Shown piece by piece: positions 34,403 through 42,890 of a DNA stretch of 64,000 bases. Position numbers and translations under genes: made by a program. How positions within the stretch are numbered: position 1 is the stretch's first letter; each line of letters opens with the position of its first letter. The stretch spans positions 186,001-250,000 of the forward strand of contig JADLCY010000008.1 of NCBI GenBank assembly GCA_020846935.1, in the 5' to 3' direction. Source of the DNA: Gemmatimonadaceae bacterium. GTDB lineage: Bacteria > Gemmatimonadota > Gemmatimonadetes > Gemmatimonadales > Gemmatimonadaceae. The notes beneath the pieces were generated by a model. That model did not search any database. It was not told the DNA's origin and was given only the letters and a program-made list of their open reading frames with translations.

Positions 34403-34418
34403 AGCAACCGATGTACCA
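34403..34418 (-). promoter_or_regulatory. Sigma-54 promoter P3, precursor 4 unit
   Basis: On the minus strand it reads TGGTACA-N4-TTGCT: five of seven matches at -24, full TTGCW at -12, and GG-N10-GC spacing (GG 34417-34416, GC 34405-34404). Predicted start near 34392, about 22 nt before ATG 34370. Confidence 0.75.
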
Positions 34419-34505
34419 GCGCGCTGGCGGGCGGCAACACGTTGTGGCAGCGCACGATCGATCGATGTCGCCAGCGCACGGCGCTCGTCGCTGTCGACGC
34501 CCGCC

Positions 34506-34518
34506 TCTATCGAGTAGA
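34506..34518 (-). promoter_or_regulatory. Upstream activator-type inverted repeat, site 3
   Basis: TCTA-N5-TAGA (plus strand TCTATCGAGTAGA) centred 95.5 nt from the GG of P3. It overlaps the stop codon of the 314-residue gene, so the gene's 3' end is shared with a regulatory site. Confidence 0.75.
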
Positions 34519-35451
34519 GTCCCGCTTCGCCTTCGCGCGGCGTGGCCGGATCTCGAGGCAGAGATATGCCTTGAGTTCCCGTCTGCGGTCGGCCCGCAGC
34601 TGAAACTTCACGTGGTTCACGCGACGAACCAGCGTGCTCGGCCAGAGATGATGAGGCAGCGTGCGCACTTCCGCACCGCAATACGCCTCGAGTGCGTGGC
34701 ACTGTGCCCGCGTGCACCAGCCCCGGTCCGCGACCTGCGCGAGCCAGGAGGATTCCGCGAGTCGACCCGCCAGCTGCGGCACGCGCGCGAAGGCGTACTC
34801 CACGCCCAGTCCCGGCCGCACACGGCCATCCACATCGAGATGGATCATCGCGATCGGTGGCGCCGCGGCCGCGGGCTCGAGGAGGAGACGCGCACCTCCC
34901 CGTGAGCCCGGCCACGCCACCGCGTCGAGGAAGGCGAGGTGTGACCTGTTCGGGAGCCCGGCAATGCACAGTCGAATGCCGGCGCCCTTGCCGCGCGCGC
35001 TCATGTCGCCGATGTACACCAGCCGTGCACCGCGAGGCAGCGCGCTCAGTACCCGATCACACACCTCGCGTACCCCTGGCGCGAACAGGGAGCGCTGCAC
35101 GGTTGTTGACGGGTTCCGGAGGCCGGCTGTCCCGGCCGGATTGGACGCGAGGTCGTACAACACGTGCTCGGCGATCACCGAGCGCGCTCCGCTTTCGCTG
35201 CAGTCGCGCTCGATCCACCGCGCCGGACCGTCTGTTCCTTCAGGGATGAAGAACGCCGTATCCACGCGCCCCGCGTCAGCGCCGAGGCGACACTCCAGGT
35301 AGGCACACGGGCTCGTGTCCGCCGGCACATCCCGCACGGCAGCCACGGCCGCGCTGAGCCCCTCCCTCGATGCGAGGGCGGGGCTCACGTGTGCCGCGGC
35401 AAGGGCGAGTACGTCGGCCAGCGCGCGTCCCGCGTTCGGGCCTGCTTTCAC
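34507..35451 (-). CDS. Unknown 314-residue protein between precursor genes
   Basis: No family is recognised. The start at GTG 35451 directly follows the TAG of the preceding short peptide gene. Conserved-looking stretches are LVYIGDMSARGKGAGIRLC, HLDVDGRVRPGLGVEYAF, WCTRAQCHALEAYCGAEV and, near the C-terminus, VNHVKFQLRADRRRELKAYLC. There is no signal peptide or membrane helix; about 9 Cys are present. It lies between two precursor genes on the minus arm, so a modification enzyme or leader-binding protein is plausible. The fold should be checked by structure prediction. Confidence 0.7.
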   Translation of the reverse strand: MKAGPNAGRALADVLALAAAHVSPALASREGLSAAVAAVRDVPADTSPCAYLECRLGADAGRVDTAFFIPEGTDGPARWIERDCSESGARSVIAEHVLYDLASNPAGTAGLRNPSTTVQRSLFAPGVREVCDRVLSALPRGARLVYIGDMSARGKGAGIRLCIAGLPNRSHLAFLDAVAWPGSRGGARLLLEPAAAAPPIAMIHLDVDGRVRPGLGVEYAFARVPQLAGRLAESSWLAQVADRGWCTRAQCHALEAYCGAEVRTLPHHLWPSTLVRRVNHVKFQLRADRRRELKAYLCLEIRPRRAKAKRDSTR

Positions 35452-35643
35452 CTACCTGTCATCGACGACAATCGGCAGCGCGATTGGATCATCGATGGGC
35501 TGAATGATCGGAGGCGTGATCACGATGGGGCGCGGCCACGTGGGTCGAATCGGCGTGTGCAGGGGCTGTCCGCCTGCGACCTGTTCGAGGGAAGCGTCGC
35601 TGAGTTCTTCGCTGCGGGGAGCTTCGTCTTCACGTGCGGTCAT
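35452..35643 (-). CDS. Short Pro/Ile-rich double-glycine precursor peptide
   Basis: The 63-residue peptide ends its leader with LSDASLEQVAGG and has a core starting QPLHTPIRPTWPRPIV followed by an Ile/Pro-rich tail ending VVDDR. The core has 11 Pro and 8 or more Ile, and no Cys or Ser. Only two Thr could be dehydrated. ATG 35643 has AGGAAGGAT upstream; the longer open frame to 35691 lacks a ribosome-binding site and overlaps the neighbour. It could be a linear, unmodified or differently modified exported peptide. Confidence 0.8.
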   Translation of the reverse strand: MTAREDEAPRSEELSDASLEQVAGGQPLHTPIRPTWPRPIVITPPIIQPIDDPIALPIVVDDR

Positions 35644-35681
35644 GAGATCCTTCCTGGTTGGGTTGAGAGGAGGAGACTGCA

Positions 35682-35870
35682 TCAGTTCCACGGGGTCGAT
35701 TCGGGCTTCGAGGCCGGCGGCGCCGGTGTCGATGTTGTGCCCGATCCCTGCCCACTCCCACCGAACCCGCCGAGCACCTGTTCCAACGCGTCTTCCGACA
35801 GCTCGTCGGAACGCGGGACACCCGGTCGCGTTGGGGACGGTGTTGAGGGGGGATCCTTCTGTGCCGACAT
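35682..35870 (-). CDS. Short Gly/Ser/Pro-rich double-glycine precursor peptide
   Basis: The 62-residue peptide has leader end LSEDALEQVLGG and a Gly/Ser/Thr/Pro-rich core (FGGSGQGSGTTST, then APPASKPESTPWN). No Cys. ATG 35870 lies 36 nt after the -12 element of P2, making this the first gene of the minus arm. The core has about eight Ser/Thr that could be dehydrated. Confidence 0.8.
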   Translation of the reverse strand: MSAQKDPPSTPSPTRPGVPRSDELSEDALEQVLGGFGGSGQGSGTTSTPAPPASKPESTPWN

Positions 35871-35904
35871 GAAGCGCCTCGCGATGTCTGTTGCACCATA
35901 CTGA

Positions 35905-35920
35905 GGCAAGCCCGGGGCCA
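35905..35920 (-). promoter_or_regulatory. Sigma-54 promoter P2, head of the minus-arm operon
   Basis: On the minus strand it reads TGGCCCC-N4-TTGCC with GG-N10-GC spacing (GG 35919-35918, GC 35907-35906). Start of transcription expected near 35894, 24 nt before the first short precursor. Confidence 0.75.
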
Positions 35921-35943
35921 GATGCACGCTCCGACGGATCTCA

Positions 35944-35971
35944 CGCACGCGCATGCACTTGTGTGCGTGCG
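35944..35971. repeat. Inverted repeat near P2
   Basis: CGCACGC and GCGTGCG form 7-bp arms around GCATGCACTTGTGT; inner pairs extend the stem with wobbles. It lies about 38 nt upstream of the GG of P2 and may be a second protein-binding site. No similar repeat was found at the other three promoters, so its role is uncertain. Confidence 0.35.
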
Positions 35972-36007
35972 CGCCATCGCACGAGAAGTGCGCGGTAGAG
36001 GGCCCCT

Positions 36008-36020
36008 TCTATTTGGTAGA
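36008..36020 (-). promoter_or_regulatory. Upstream activator-type inverted repeat, site 2
   Basis: TCTA-N5-TAGA (plus strand TCTATTTGGTAGA) centred 95.5 nt from the GG of P2. It lies between the end of the neighbouring kinase gene and the operon. Confidence 0.75.
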
Positions 36021-36049
36021 GTGCGAGCGCGACGCGAGTCGAACGCGCC

Positions 36050-38974
36050 TCAGCGGCGAAGGCGCGCGAGACCCGCCGCTGCCTCGTCCATCATCGCACG
36101 AACGGGCGCGTCGGCGCCTGCCCATGCCTCGCGCACATACGTGTACCCGCGGAGGGCAGCTTCCCGGTCCCCGCGGCGCTCGGCAAGGCGAGCGGCCTCC
36201 AGCATCCACACCACTCGCACCGGACCCCGCATGCGCACGGGCCTGCTGAGGAGGCGTGCGGCCGCGTCCTGATTCCCGCGTGCGACGTGCAGCTGTGCGA
36301 GCGTCAGCAGCGCCGCATCACACTCGGGCCATTCGCACGCCGCCGAGCGCACCGAATCCAGGCGCACGATCGCCCCGGCCGTGTCCCCGTGGACCAGGGC
36401 GTCGTACGCCTCCGCGACCTGGCGGTACGACGCACCGAGTGCACCGTATCGGACCTCGAAGGCACGGGTCACCTGCACGGCTCGTTTCACGCCGGAGGTG
36501 TCGCCCTCGCGCGTGCGCCACTGAATCCCTTCGAGCGCATCTACGGGGAGCCCGCTTGCCAGGCGCGCGTCCAGCTCGGCACGTACCACATCGGGGGATG
36601 CCGCTCCGAGCCAGGCCATGGGGCCTGCGTAGCCGAGTGGTCGGTCCGCGGACGCTTCGCGTGCCTCCGCGAAGCGTCCGCGGTCGGCCAGCGCCTGACC
36701 GTAGATGCGATGTCGTGCGCGTCGCACGGCCTCCACGTTCGCCTGCGCGGTGACCGAATCACGCGCGAAGACGCGAAGCAAGCGTACAAGCGCCGTATCG
36801 GGATCGGCTGCGTTATACAGTTTGTCATGAAGCTGCCGGATGGGCTCGCCGCGCAGAGCGGTCACCAGGCTGTCGAGGTCGAGGTGCAGCGTCTGCGCGC
36901 GATCCAGGAGCGCAACAAGCGCACTCACGGCGGCCGCATCGGTCTCACCGGGCTGCAGTCCCAGATACCGCCGACCATACGCCATCGCCGAGTCGAACTC
37001 CTGCTCGTACACCGCGATGTCGATCAGGTGCAGGTAGCTCGGAGCGAAGGCCGAATCCAGGTCGATCGCCGTTCGCATGGATCGGCCGGCCGCGCCCGGA
37101 CTCGCCGCGCTGTCGAATGGCCAGAAGTGAAACTGCGCATCACCGAACCGGAACTGGACTTCAGGATCTCGCGGAAACTGCACCGACGCCGCACGAAGCG
37201 TGGCCAGCAACCGCATGGCCATGCCCCGACGCGCGCTCGGCTGAGCAATGGTCGCCATGGCGCTCCACTGCGAATCGGCTGCAACGAGCAAACTCTCCCG
37301 CGGGGCCAGACCACGGTTCATGGCGCCTGCCCGCATGGCGTATGTGATGCGTAACGTCGAGTCGAAACCCGCCACACGCCGCCATTCGAGTGCATTGCTG
37401 AGGCGGCGCATCGCCGGGCCAAACTGGCTGTCCGCCTGAATCGCTGCCTGGAACGCGGTAGCCGCGGAGTCCCACGCTCCTCGACGATAGAATTGTTCGC
37501 CGATGAGGTATGCGCGCACGGCCGACAGGGTCGACGAGCCGATCGAACCGCGCGGCGATGCGCTCACTCCACGCGTGCCCCGGAGCGCACTCAGCACACC
37601 TACCGCGATCGAGTCCGCCGCGCGATCCATCGCGGATTCCGCAACTCGGAAGTCGAACTCGCGCAGGGCCCGCGCGCTCCCCGCATCCATGAGGGACGCC
37701 TGCACGCGCACCGAGTCGACGCCCGAACGCACCACACGCCCGACCACCGTCATCGACGCCTCTGTGGCCCGCGCGAGCGCGCTGCCGGAGGCGGCGTCGG
37801 CTCGACCCGACCAGCGCCGCACGGCAACCGTGGGGGATACCGTGCGCAGCGATCCGGCTCCATCCAGCGCTGACGACAGCAGGTCGACCATGCCCTCGCG
37901 CCACATGTCGAGGTCGCGCCCAAGAACGTCGAATGGCGCGACGACGAGCAAATCGCGATCAGCCGCGTGTTTCACGGACGGGCCTCGAGCGAACCACGCG
38001 AGGGACGCGGCCAGCGCGAGCGCCGCGATGCCCATGACGGCGAACACCGCGAGGCGCCTCGGTCGTCTGGCGACAGTGCGCGGCCCGGTAGTGAAGCCAA
38101 GGCCCAGTGCATCGCGAAAATCACCGCAGCTCGCAAACCGCCGTTCCGGGTCGTGCTCGAGGGCGCGGGCAACGCAGAGCGCGAGCGGCGCGGGCAGCGT
38201 GGGGTCGAGCTCGTCGAGGCGTTGAGGAATTGCGGTCAGCTGTGTGCGCAGCAACTCGCTTTGTGACCCACCGGAGAATGGGCGCGCACCCGACAGCATT
38301 TCGTATCCCACCACACCAAGGGCATACTGGTCAGCGCGCCCGTCGACGTCGGGATCGCCCGCGAGCTGCTCAGGCGCCATGTACCCGATCGTGCCCAGCG
38401 ACGTGCCCGCCTCGGTCAACGGCTCGGAGCGGCCCCCCCCCGCAGTGGTCGAGACAGCGAGCACGCGTGCGATCCCGAAATCGGCCACCGTCGCGTGTCC
38501 CTCGACAAGCAAGACGTTGTCGGGCTTGATGTCGCGGTGCACGACCCCGCGTGCGTGAGCGTAGGCGAGTGCGTCGGAGATCTCGTACAGCAGACGCGTT
38601 GCCTCGTGCACGGGGATCCGACCTTCGCGCGAGAGCCGTTGTCGCAGCGACTCACCTTCAACGTAGGGCATGACGTAGTACAGCAGGTCATCGTGCCCAC
38701 CTGTCGCCAGCACTGGCAGAATGTGGGGGTGTTGCAGCCGCGCCGTGACCTCGGCCTCCTGGCGGAAGCGTGCCTCCGTGGCCCGACTGACGAGGTCCGG
38801 ATTCAGGACCTTGACTACCACGCGACGCTGCAGCGCTCGCTCCGTCGCCAGGAACACACGACTCATGCCGCCACCACCCAGCTCTCGCTCCAGCTGGTAC
38901 GCCTCACCCAGCGCGCCCGAGAGGCGCACGCCCAAGGGGTCGCCGGGACTGTCGTGCTGGTGTGGTTGCGTCAT
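36050..38974 (-). CDS. Membrane Ser/Thr protein kinase with C-terminal repeat region
   Basis: The 974-residue protein has a kinase domain from about 20 to 290 (GGGGMSRVFLAT, VVKVLNP, HRDIKPDNVLL, DFGIARVL, APEQL). A membrane helix follows (LAVFAVMGIAALALAASLAWFA), then a ~640-residue extracytoplasmic or soluble region rich in Ala and helical TPR-like motifs. This layout is common in Gemmatimonadota. ATG 38974 is chosen over the in-frame ATG at 38998 because of the local GACCTGAG. Substrate unknown. Confidence 0.88.
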   Translation of the reverse strand: MTQPHQHDSPGDPLGVRLSGALGEAYQLERELGGGGMSRVFLATERALQRRVVVKVLNPDLVSRATEARFRQEAEVTARLQHPHILPVLATGGHDDLLYYVMPYVEGESLRQRLSREGRIPVHEATRLLYEISDALAYAHARGVVHRDIKPDNVLLVEGHATVADFGIARVLAVSTTAGGGRSEPLTEAGTSLGTIGYMAPEQLAGDPDVDGRADQYALGVVGYEMLSGARPFSGGSQSELLRTQLTAIPQRLDELDPTLPAPLALCVARALEHDPERRFASCGDFRDALGLGFTTGPRTVARRPRRLAVFAVMGIAALALAASLAWFARGPSVKHAADRDLLVVAPFDVLGRDLDMWREGMVDLLSSALDGAGSLRTVSPTVAVRRWSGRADAASGSALARATEASMTVVGRVVRSGVDSVRVQASLMDAGSARALREFDFRVAESAMDRAADSIAVGVLSALRGTRGVSASPRGSIGSSTLSAVRAYLIGEQFYRRGAWDSAATAFQAAIQADSQFGPAMRRLSNALEWRRVAGFDSTLRITYAMRAGAMNRGLAPRESLLVAADSQWSAMATIAQPSARRGMAMRLLATLRAASVQFPRDPEVQFRFGDAQFHFWPFDSAASPGAAGRSMRTAIDLDSAFAPSYLHLIDIAVYEQEFDSAMAYGRRYLGLQPGETDAAAVSALVALLDRAQTLHLDLDSLVTALRGEPIRQLHDKLYNAADPDTALVRLLRVFARDSVTAQANVEAVRRARHRIYGQALADRGRFAEAREASADRPLGYAGPMAWLGAASPDVVRAELDARLASGLPVDALEGIQWRTREGDTSGVKRAVQVTRAFEVRYGALGASYRQVAEAYDALVHGDTAGAIVRLDSVRSAACEWPECDAALLTLAQLHVARGNQDAAARLLSRPVRMRGPVRVVWMLEAARLAERRGDREAALRGYTYVREAWAGADAPVRAMMDEAAAGLARLRR

Positions 38975-39204
38975 GGGCTCAGGTCGACGTGCGTACATGC
39001 TCCTTGCCTAAGATCGACCAGCGCGCCCGGGAAGTGCCACCCCACCCGCGGAGGACCATCGCGCGGGGAATGGATCGAGACATGCCCACCAGCCAGCCTC
39101 GTCTCATCGGGAGCTCCCACCAGACCTGCGCGCGCATCGCCCCGCGCGAAACCGGAGCGGGGCGGGACGAGTAGGTCCAGGTGCTGCCGTGACCGAGGGC
39201 CCCC

Positions 39205-39435
39205 ATGTCTGACGAGTACGAGCCGATCCCCCAGCCCGACGGATCCCTGGATCCGCCGCGAACGCCGCCACCCACGGCACTCGCCACCAGCGCTCCGCTC
39301 CCCGAACCGGCTCGTGGACCGGTGCGCTGGCTCTCGGCGCGGCGCACCACAACGCTCGGCCGCCTCATCGACAGCGCCCTCGACGCACTCGATCGCATCG
39401 GCGACTCGGTGCGCAAGACCCTCGGTGCGCGTTAG
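39205..39435 (+). CDS. Small Pro-rich hypothetical protein
   Basis: The 76-residue product has a Pro-rich N-terminal half (EYEPIPQPDGSLDPPRTPPP) and a helical Leu/Asp C-terminal half (LIDSALDALDRIGDSVRKTL). It has no weak stop nearby and ends in a TAG within the octamer CGTTAGGC. No ribosome-binding site is obvious. Function unknown. Confidence 0.5.
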   Translation: MSDEYEPIPQPDGSLDPPRTPPPTALATSAPLPEPARGPVRWLSARRTTTLGRLIDSALDALDRIGDSVRKTLGAR

Positions 39436-39460
39436 GCAGTGCCGCGCGTCAGGCGGCGCA

Positions 39461-40621
39461 TCACGGCGCCGGCCGACGGCGCGAGCAGTCCTGCGAGGCG
39501 CACGGAGGCAGTGGTTTCGAACGATCCTCGTACGGACGCAGGGTCCAGTCAAAGAAGGCCCACGTCCGGTTCCATGAGTCGATCTGCGCCGGCGAGTCCA
39601 CGCGCTCGAGCGTCTCCGGGTCCACGCGCCGGCTGAACGCGTGGCCCACGCTGGCCCCCCACGGCGCGGGATCCTCGTAGACCTTCGTTTCGGCAAGATC
39701 GGGTTTGAGCGCCCGCAACTTCCACACGAGCTGCTGATCCTCCACGTAGTTCACGTCTTCGTCGTTGGTCGCCACGTGCACCAGGATCGGGACCTGCAGC
39801 TTCTCCACGTGGTACAGGGGTGAGCGCTTGATGTACTCTTCGCGATTCTCGTGCGGAGCCCCACGGATCCCCGCCTGCGTCGAGAAGCTGCGCGTGTAGC
39901 CGGGTCCCTTGTAGGCAAGACGGAAGAACAGATTGGTCACCGGAACGATGGCGGCTCCACCCTTGAAGGGGTGTTGATCGCGAAAGAGGTTGAGCGCCGT
40001 GATGAATCCGCCGTGGCTCCACCCCATGATGCCGATGCGCTCCTGGTCCACGTGCGGCAGCGTCTTGAGGAAGTCCACCGCCGAGCGCACGTCGTCGACT
40101 TCCTTGCCGCCATAGTCGATCGCGTCGTGAAACGCCTTGCCGTATCCCGTACTCCCGCGATAGTCCGGTGCAATCACCACGTACCCGCGCTGCACGGCTT
40201 CCTTCACAAAGGGAAAGAGCGTCACGCCCCAGTTCCCGTGGACACCGCCATGCACCCAGACCAGCGCCGCGTGTCCCCTGGCTCCGCGCTTGCCGAGCGG
40301 TTGATACAGGTGCGCAGGGATTTCGAGCCCATCGACCGAGGAGCGATAACTGACCTTCCGATAGTCGATGATGCCGGCCGAACGCGCGACGTTGATGCTG
40401 TCGGAATGTTTGCGCGCCTCGATGTCGCGCGCGTAGTCCGCCGGCGGATGGTCTTCCGGTCGATTGCTGACGTACAACTCGCGAGCCCGCACCGAGTCCA
40501 TGGTCACGCGCACCCTGGCCCCGGCTTGTTGTGCGCCCGCAGTCACGCCGAAGAGCGCCACGATGGCGCCAAGCGCAAGCGTTGGTAGGTAACGGACTAA
40601 GGTGTTGCGGTGAATGGACAT
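39461..40621 (-). CDS. Prolyl oligopeptidase-like (S9) alpha/beta hydrolase, secreted
   Basis: The 386-residue protein has a signal peptide (LVRYLPTLALGAIVALFGVTAGAQ) and an alpha/beta hydrolase of the S9 type: ALVWVHGGVHGNWG (oxyanion loop), APDYRGSTGYG, and the nucleophile GWSHGG. Asp in ATNDEDVNY and His in GASVGHAF complete the triad. ATG 40621 follows from the signal peptide; the upstream open frame to 40819 is a different product. The upstream 196 nt separate it from the divergent ECF sigma gene. Confidence 0.88.
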   Translation of the reverse strand: MSIHRNTLVRYLPTLALGAIVALFGVTAGAQQAGARVRVTMDSVRARELYVSNRPEDHPPADYARDIEARKHSDSINVARSAGIIDYRKVSYRSSVDGLEIPAHLYQPLGKRGARGHAALVWVHGGVHGNWGVTLFPFVKEAVQRGYVVIAPDYRGSTGYGKAFHDAIDYGGKEVDDVRSAVDFLKTLPHVDQERIGIMGWSHGGFITALNLFRDQHPFKGGAAIVPVTNLFFRLAYKGPGYTRSFSTQAGIRGAPHENREEYIKRSPLYHVEKLQVPILVHVATNDEDVNYVEDQQLVWKLRALKPDLAETKVYEDPAPWGASVGHAFSRRVDPETLERVDSPAQIDSWNRTWAFFDWTLRPYEDRSKPLPPCASQDCSRRRPAP

Positions 40622-40817
40622 GGCGCACCTCGATCGGACGGGGGCTTTCGGGCTGGAATGGCGGACACAGAACTTGGTGATTGGCCGGATGGTCGGCCAG
40701 AGACGACGCCACCTGACCTCCTCCAATCCACCGGCGCATTGCCGGCGTAGACAACATGCGATGCGCGCGTAGACTCTGCGGAGCCTCCGCCGCGATGGTT
40801 CTCGTTCCAATGGCCGC

Positions 40818-41408
40818 ATGACGGACCTGAAGACAGGGTTTCAGGAAGCCACCCTCTCTGATGAGCGTGACCGGCGTGACGCGATGCTCCTGGCGCGCAT
40901 CGCGGCGGGCGACGAGCGCGCGCTGGGTTCCCTCTACGATGCCTACGGAGCCGTGCTGTACGGTCTGGCGGTCGCGATCACACGCAGTGCCGATGTGGCT
41001 GAAACGGTCGTTGCCGACGCGTTCGGCGCCGTCTGGCGCGAGGCGCGCTCGTTTGATCCGCACCGGCGCTCCGCGTTCGTCTGGATCTCCGCGATGGTGC
41101 GCTCACTGGCGCTGGCAGCACGTCGCCAGGCCGTGCCGGTGGTCGAACCTTCGCTTCCCACCTTGAGCGGCGACTCCTTCGTGGGATCCGCACTGGCGAG
41201 CCTGACCGGCACGCAACGCACGGCCGTGGAACTCGCCTACTTCGGCGGGCTGCGCATTGCGGACATCGCGACGCGCCTTGGTGAGTCCGAAGCCGCCGCG
41301 GGCCAGTATCTTCGCACGGCCATGGACGCGCTGCGCCATGCGCTCGCACCCGCGAGCGCTCACACTCCTGTGGCGGACTCTGCCCCACGTCAGGTGGCCG
41401 GCTCGTGA
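40818..41408 (+). CDS. ECF RNA polymerase sigma factor
   Basis: The 196-residue protein has the ECF layout: region 2 (LLARIAAGDERALGSLYDAYG, VVADAFGAVWREARSFDP) and region 4 with a helix-turn-helix (GTQRTAVELAYFGGLRIADIATRLGES). It starts with ATG and its stop overlaps the GTG of the anti-sigma gene, typical of a coupled pair. No recognisable target promoter was found in the window. Confidence 0.9.
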   Translation: MTDLKTGFQEATLSDERDRRDAMLLARIAAGDERALGSLYDAYGAVLYGLAVAITRSADVAETVVADAFGAVWREARSFDPHRRSAFVWISAMVRSLALAARRQAVPVVEPSLPTLSGDSFVGSALASLTGTQRTAVELAYFGGLRIADIATRLGESEAAAGQYLRTAMDALRHALAPASAHTPVADSAPRQVAGS

Positions 41409-42211
41409 CCGCGCGCGACCATCTCGAGGCCGCGGCCGCCTACGCACTGGATGCCGTCGATGCCCACGAACGTGCGGTGCTCGACGCGCTCATGACCACC
41501 GACGCCGCGTTCCGCGTCGAAGTCGAACGGTATCGCGAGGTCGTGGGACTCATGGGGCTCGCAGCACCGGGCCTCACCGCGCCAGCCGCGCTGCGGCAGC
41601 GGATCCTGGACGACGCTGCCACCGTGCGGCCGATCGCCACCGCGGCCTCTGCTCCGAGCCCGCACTCGCTGGCCCAGCGCCCTGCGCGCCGCCTCACGGC
41701 CATCCTGCCGTGGCTCGCCGCCGCGGCGAGTCTTGGCGTGGCCGTGTTCAACAGCTCGCAGTTGCGCGACACCCGTTCGACACTCGCCACGTTGCAGGGT
41801 GAGCTCGTCACGGCGCAGGACGCGCTCGCTCGCAAGGACTCCACGATCTCGGCGTTCTTCGGCCCCGACGTGCACGTGGTGTCGCTCAGCAGTGCGGCAC
41901 AGCAGCCGTCGGCTCGCGTGTACTGGAACCACACGCGCCGCGTGTTCATCGTGACCGCGTTCAACGTGCCACCCGCACCGTCCGGCCGCACCTACCAGCT
42001 GTGGGCCATCGCCAAGGGCAAGAACCCGATGTCGATGGGCACCTTCAACACGGACGCGAGCGGACGCGCGACGCTCGTGGTGCCGGTGAACGACGTGGTC
42101 CTGCACGGCGGGACCATCGATCTGTGCGGACTCACCATGGAGCCCGTCGGCGGCTCGACGCAGCCCACCGAACAGCCGCGGCTCGTCGGCACCTGGCGGC
42201 ACACGGACTAA
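41405..42211 (+). CDS. RskA-like anti-sigma factor
   Basis: The 268-residue protein has a short cytoplasmic helical N-terminus (HLEAAAAYALDAVDAHERAVLDALMTTDAAF), one membrane helix (LTAILPWLAAAASLGVAVF) and a periplasmic anti-sigma-K-type domain (PSGRTYQLWAIAKGKNPMSMGTF). No zinc CHCC motif is present. GTG 41405 overlaps the sigma gene's stop. It should hold the ECF factor at the membrane. Confidence 0.88.
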   Translation: MTARDHLEAAAAYALDAVDAHERAVLDALMTTDAAFRVEVERYREVVGLMGLAAPGLTAPAALRQRILDDAATVRPIATAASAPSPHSLAQRPARRLTAILPWLAAAASLGVAVFNSSQLRDTRSTLATLQGELVTAQDALARKDSTISAFFGPDVHVVSLSSAAQQPSARVYWNHTRRVFIVTAFNVPPAPSGRTYQLWAIAKGKNPMSMGTFNTDASGRATLVVPVNDVVLHGGTIDLCGLTMEPVGGSTQPTEQPRLVGTWRHTD

Positions 42212-42231
42212 CGACGGCAAACACGGCACAC

Positions 42232-42253
42232 CCCGGGCCTCACCCGGCCCGGG
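42232..42253. terminator. Hairpin between anti-sigma gene and secreted protein gene
   Basis: An 8-bp perfect stem (CCCGGGCC with its complement) around a 6-nt loop, in the 48-nt gap between convergent genes. Confidence 0.6.
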
Positions 42254-42259
42254 CGCGCA

Positions 42260-42844
42260 CTACTGCATCGTCGCCGTGAACATGATGTGCGCCTTGGGCG
42301 TGCCCGGCAGCATGATCCACGGGTCGCTGCCACGTGGCCGCTCGGAGAGTCCGGTGGACGCGCCCGTCGCGAACGGTACGTACAACACGTACAGCCGACG
42401 TCCTTCCTTCACGGCTTGCGTCTTTGGGTCATATCCAGTGCCAAAGATCTGGTAAAGCGCCGCCGGCCCGTCGGGCAACTTGAGCTTGCCCTGCTTCACT
42501 TCGGCAAAGCGCACCGTGTCGACCTGCGGCTCCGCGGTGCCGGCGGCGCGCAGTTCGCGCCCGCGCCCCATGAACGGCTCCAGCGATTCGTGATAACACG
42601 AGACGTGGAATCGCGCTTCCCTCGGGTACTGGGCAAGGCACACCATGCCCTTGCCCTCACGCAGTGTCACGAACTTGCCGGTGGCATCGTAGCCCAGCAC
42701 GCGCGCCCCAGCACGCAGCCCTTCCGGGAGCGGCAGCACCGCCGCGGCGACCTGCTCGTCCCGAGGCGGGATCGGTGCCGTCTGCGCCGCGAGCCGGGTC
42801 GTGGAACCGAAGAGCAGAAGGGCAGCCATGGCGACAGTGCGCAT
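42260..42844 (-). CDS. Secreted hypothetical protein
   Basis: The 194-residue protein starts with a signal peptide (MAALLLFGSTTRLAAQ). The mature part is beta-rich with YDATGKFVTLREGKGMVCL and YVLYVPFATGASTGLS. No family is recognised. It ends near the terminator after the anti-sigma gene and lies 46 nt after the aminotransferase gene's stop (same strand). Confidence 0.7.
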   Translation of the reverse strand: MRTVAMAALLLFGSTTRLAAQTAPIPPRDEQVAAAVLPLPEGLRAGARVLGYDATGKFVTLREGKGMVCLAQYPREARFHVSCYHESLEPFMGRGRELRAAGTAEPQVDTVRFAEVKQGKLKLPDGPAALYQIFGTGYDPKTQAVKEGRRLYVLYVPFATGASTGLSERPRGSDPWIMLPGTPKAHIMFTATMQ

Positions 42845-42890
42845 CGTGGGTCTCCTGAGCGTGGAAGTCCGGACCGATCGTACGACCTGC

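Noticed and set aside
35944-35971. Strong inverted repeat near P2 as the enhancer site
   Set aside because: It has no counterpart at P1, P3 or P4, whereas TCTA-N5-TAGA recurs at the same distance at all four.
36050-38974. Including the membrane kinase in the RiPP locus
   Set aside because: It ends just beyond activator site 2, on the same strand but upstream of promoter P2, and has the layout of a common Gemmatimonadota kinase; no specific link is visible.
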